Assembly: GCA_964345975.1 (NCBI GenBank)
Contig: CAYFSS010000007.1
Span: forward strand, 21,551 to 85,550
Direction: 5' to 3'
Origin: CAYFSS01 sp964345975
GTDB lineage: Bacteria; Bacillota; Clostridia; Saccharofermentanales; Fastidiosipilaceae
Length of the DNA stretch: 64,000 nucleotides
A program made the translations under genes and the position numbers. Shown piece by piece: positions 63,968 through 64,000 of this stretch (position 1 is the first letter of the stretch; every line of letters starts with the position of its first letter). The notes beneath the pieces were generated by a model that was not told where the DNA came from, made no database searches, and was given only the letters and a program-made list of their open reading frames with translations.

Positions 63968-64000
63968 GTGACCCAAATACATTTTACTTTAAAACAAGAA
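63968..64000 (+). CDS. Probable transposase start (truncated by window edge)
   Basis: GTG 63968 with GGAGG 7 bases upstream begins MTQIHFTLKQE, which resembles the first residues of IS256/mutator-type transposases. Only 11 residues are visible, so the assignment is tentative. A terminal inverted repeat could not be identified in the preceding 130 bases. Confidence 0.45.
   Translation, partial: MTQIHFTLKQE

Overview
The window looks like the chromosome of a fermentative, Gram-positive-type anaerobe, most likely a Bacillota/Clostridia member; this is an inference from gene content and no 16S is present. Supporting signs are a RexB-type AddAB nuclease, a SufCBDSU iron-sulphur operon with SufU, Pta-AckA, TmcAL, OatA and L,D-transpeptidase wall enzymes, strong AGGAGG ribosome sites with frequent GTG/TTG starts, and Thr-rich linkers in exported proteins. 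Two runs of exactly 100 N (17708-17807 and 55662-55761) are assembly gaps, and both sit inside tandem repeats.

Layout. 1-9200: end of a galactokinase, tadA, convergent addA-addB, and a PlsC-type acyltransferase. 9268-11524: pta-ackA (acetate/ATP formation) with a terminator. 11586-17640: a GH95 alpha-L-fucosidase, tmcAL, an alpha/beta esterase and tyrS with its terminator. 17660-23339: a cell-surface block on the minus strand: a 24-bp tandem array, a lipoprotein of the class A beta-lactamase fold whose nucleophile serine is replaced by Gln, an OatA-like O-acetyltransferase, a duplicated-domain lipoprotein and an L,D-transpeptidase. 23593-26070: an unknown two-gene unit and a frameshifted mscS. 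26094-31618: pepA, lacZ and a class-I glutamine amidotransferase-like hydrolase on the minus strand. 31809-32456: an ExbD-like single-pass protein. 32575-37483: a complete branched-chain amino-acid ABC importer (livJHMGF). 37846-40960: a metal-dependent amidohydrolase and a decayed alkaline phosphatase. 41187-50076: aldose epimerase, S9 peptidase, 5-formyl-THF cyclo-ligase, sufU, and sufCBDS with a candidate operator over the promoter. 50312-52015: oxidoreductase plus metallo-beta-lactamase-fold hydrolase. 52088-54331: a single 747-codon ORF that reads as a HemC-CobA-HemD fusion lacking the catalytic residues of HemC and CobA. 54635-56297: a lipoprotein with InlB-type repeats. 56452-61827: nagA, a long-chain acyl-CoA ligase, a CBS-domain protein and an MFS transporter. 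61903-64000: a large secreted protein and the first codons of a probable transposase.

Metabolically the genes fit a sugar and amino-acid fermenter: galactose, fucose, beta-galactoside and GlcNAc use (galK, GH95, lacZ, nagA, aldose epimerase), peptide and branched-chain amino-acid use (pepA, S9, Liv), and acetate as a product. The most unusual items are the intact but degenerate tetrapyrrole-enzyme fusion, the Ser-to-Gln beta-lactamase-fold lipoprotein, the spacer-free 24-bp array, minisatellites inside both addA and addB, and several palindromes in promoter regions.
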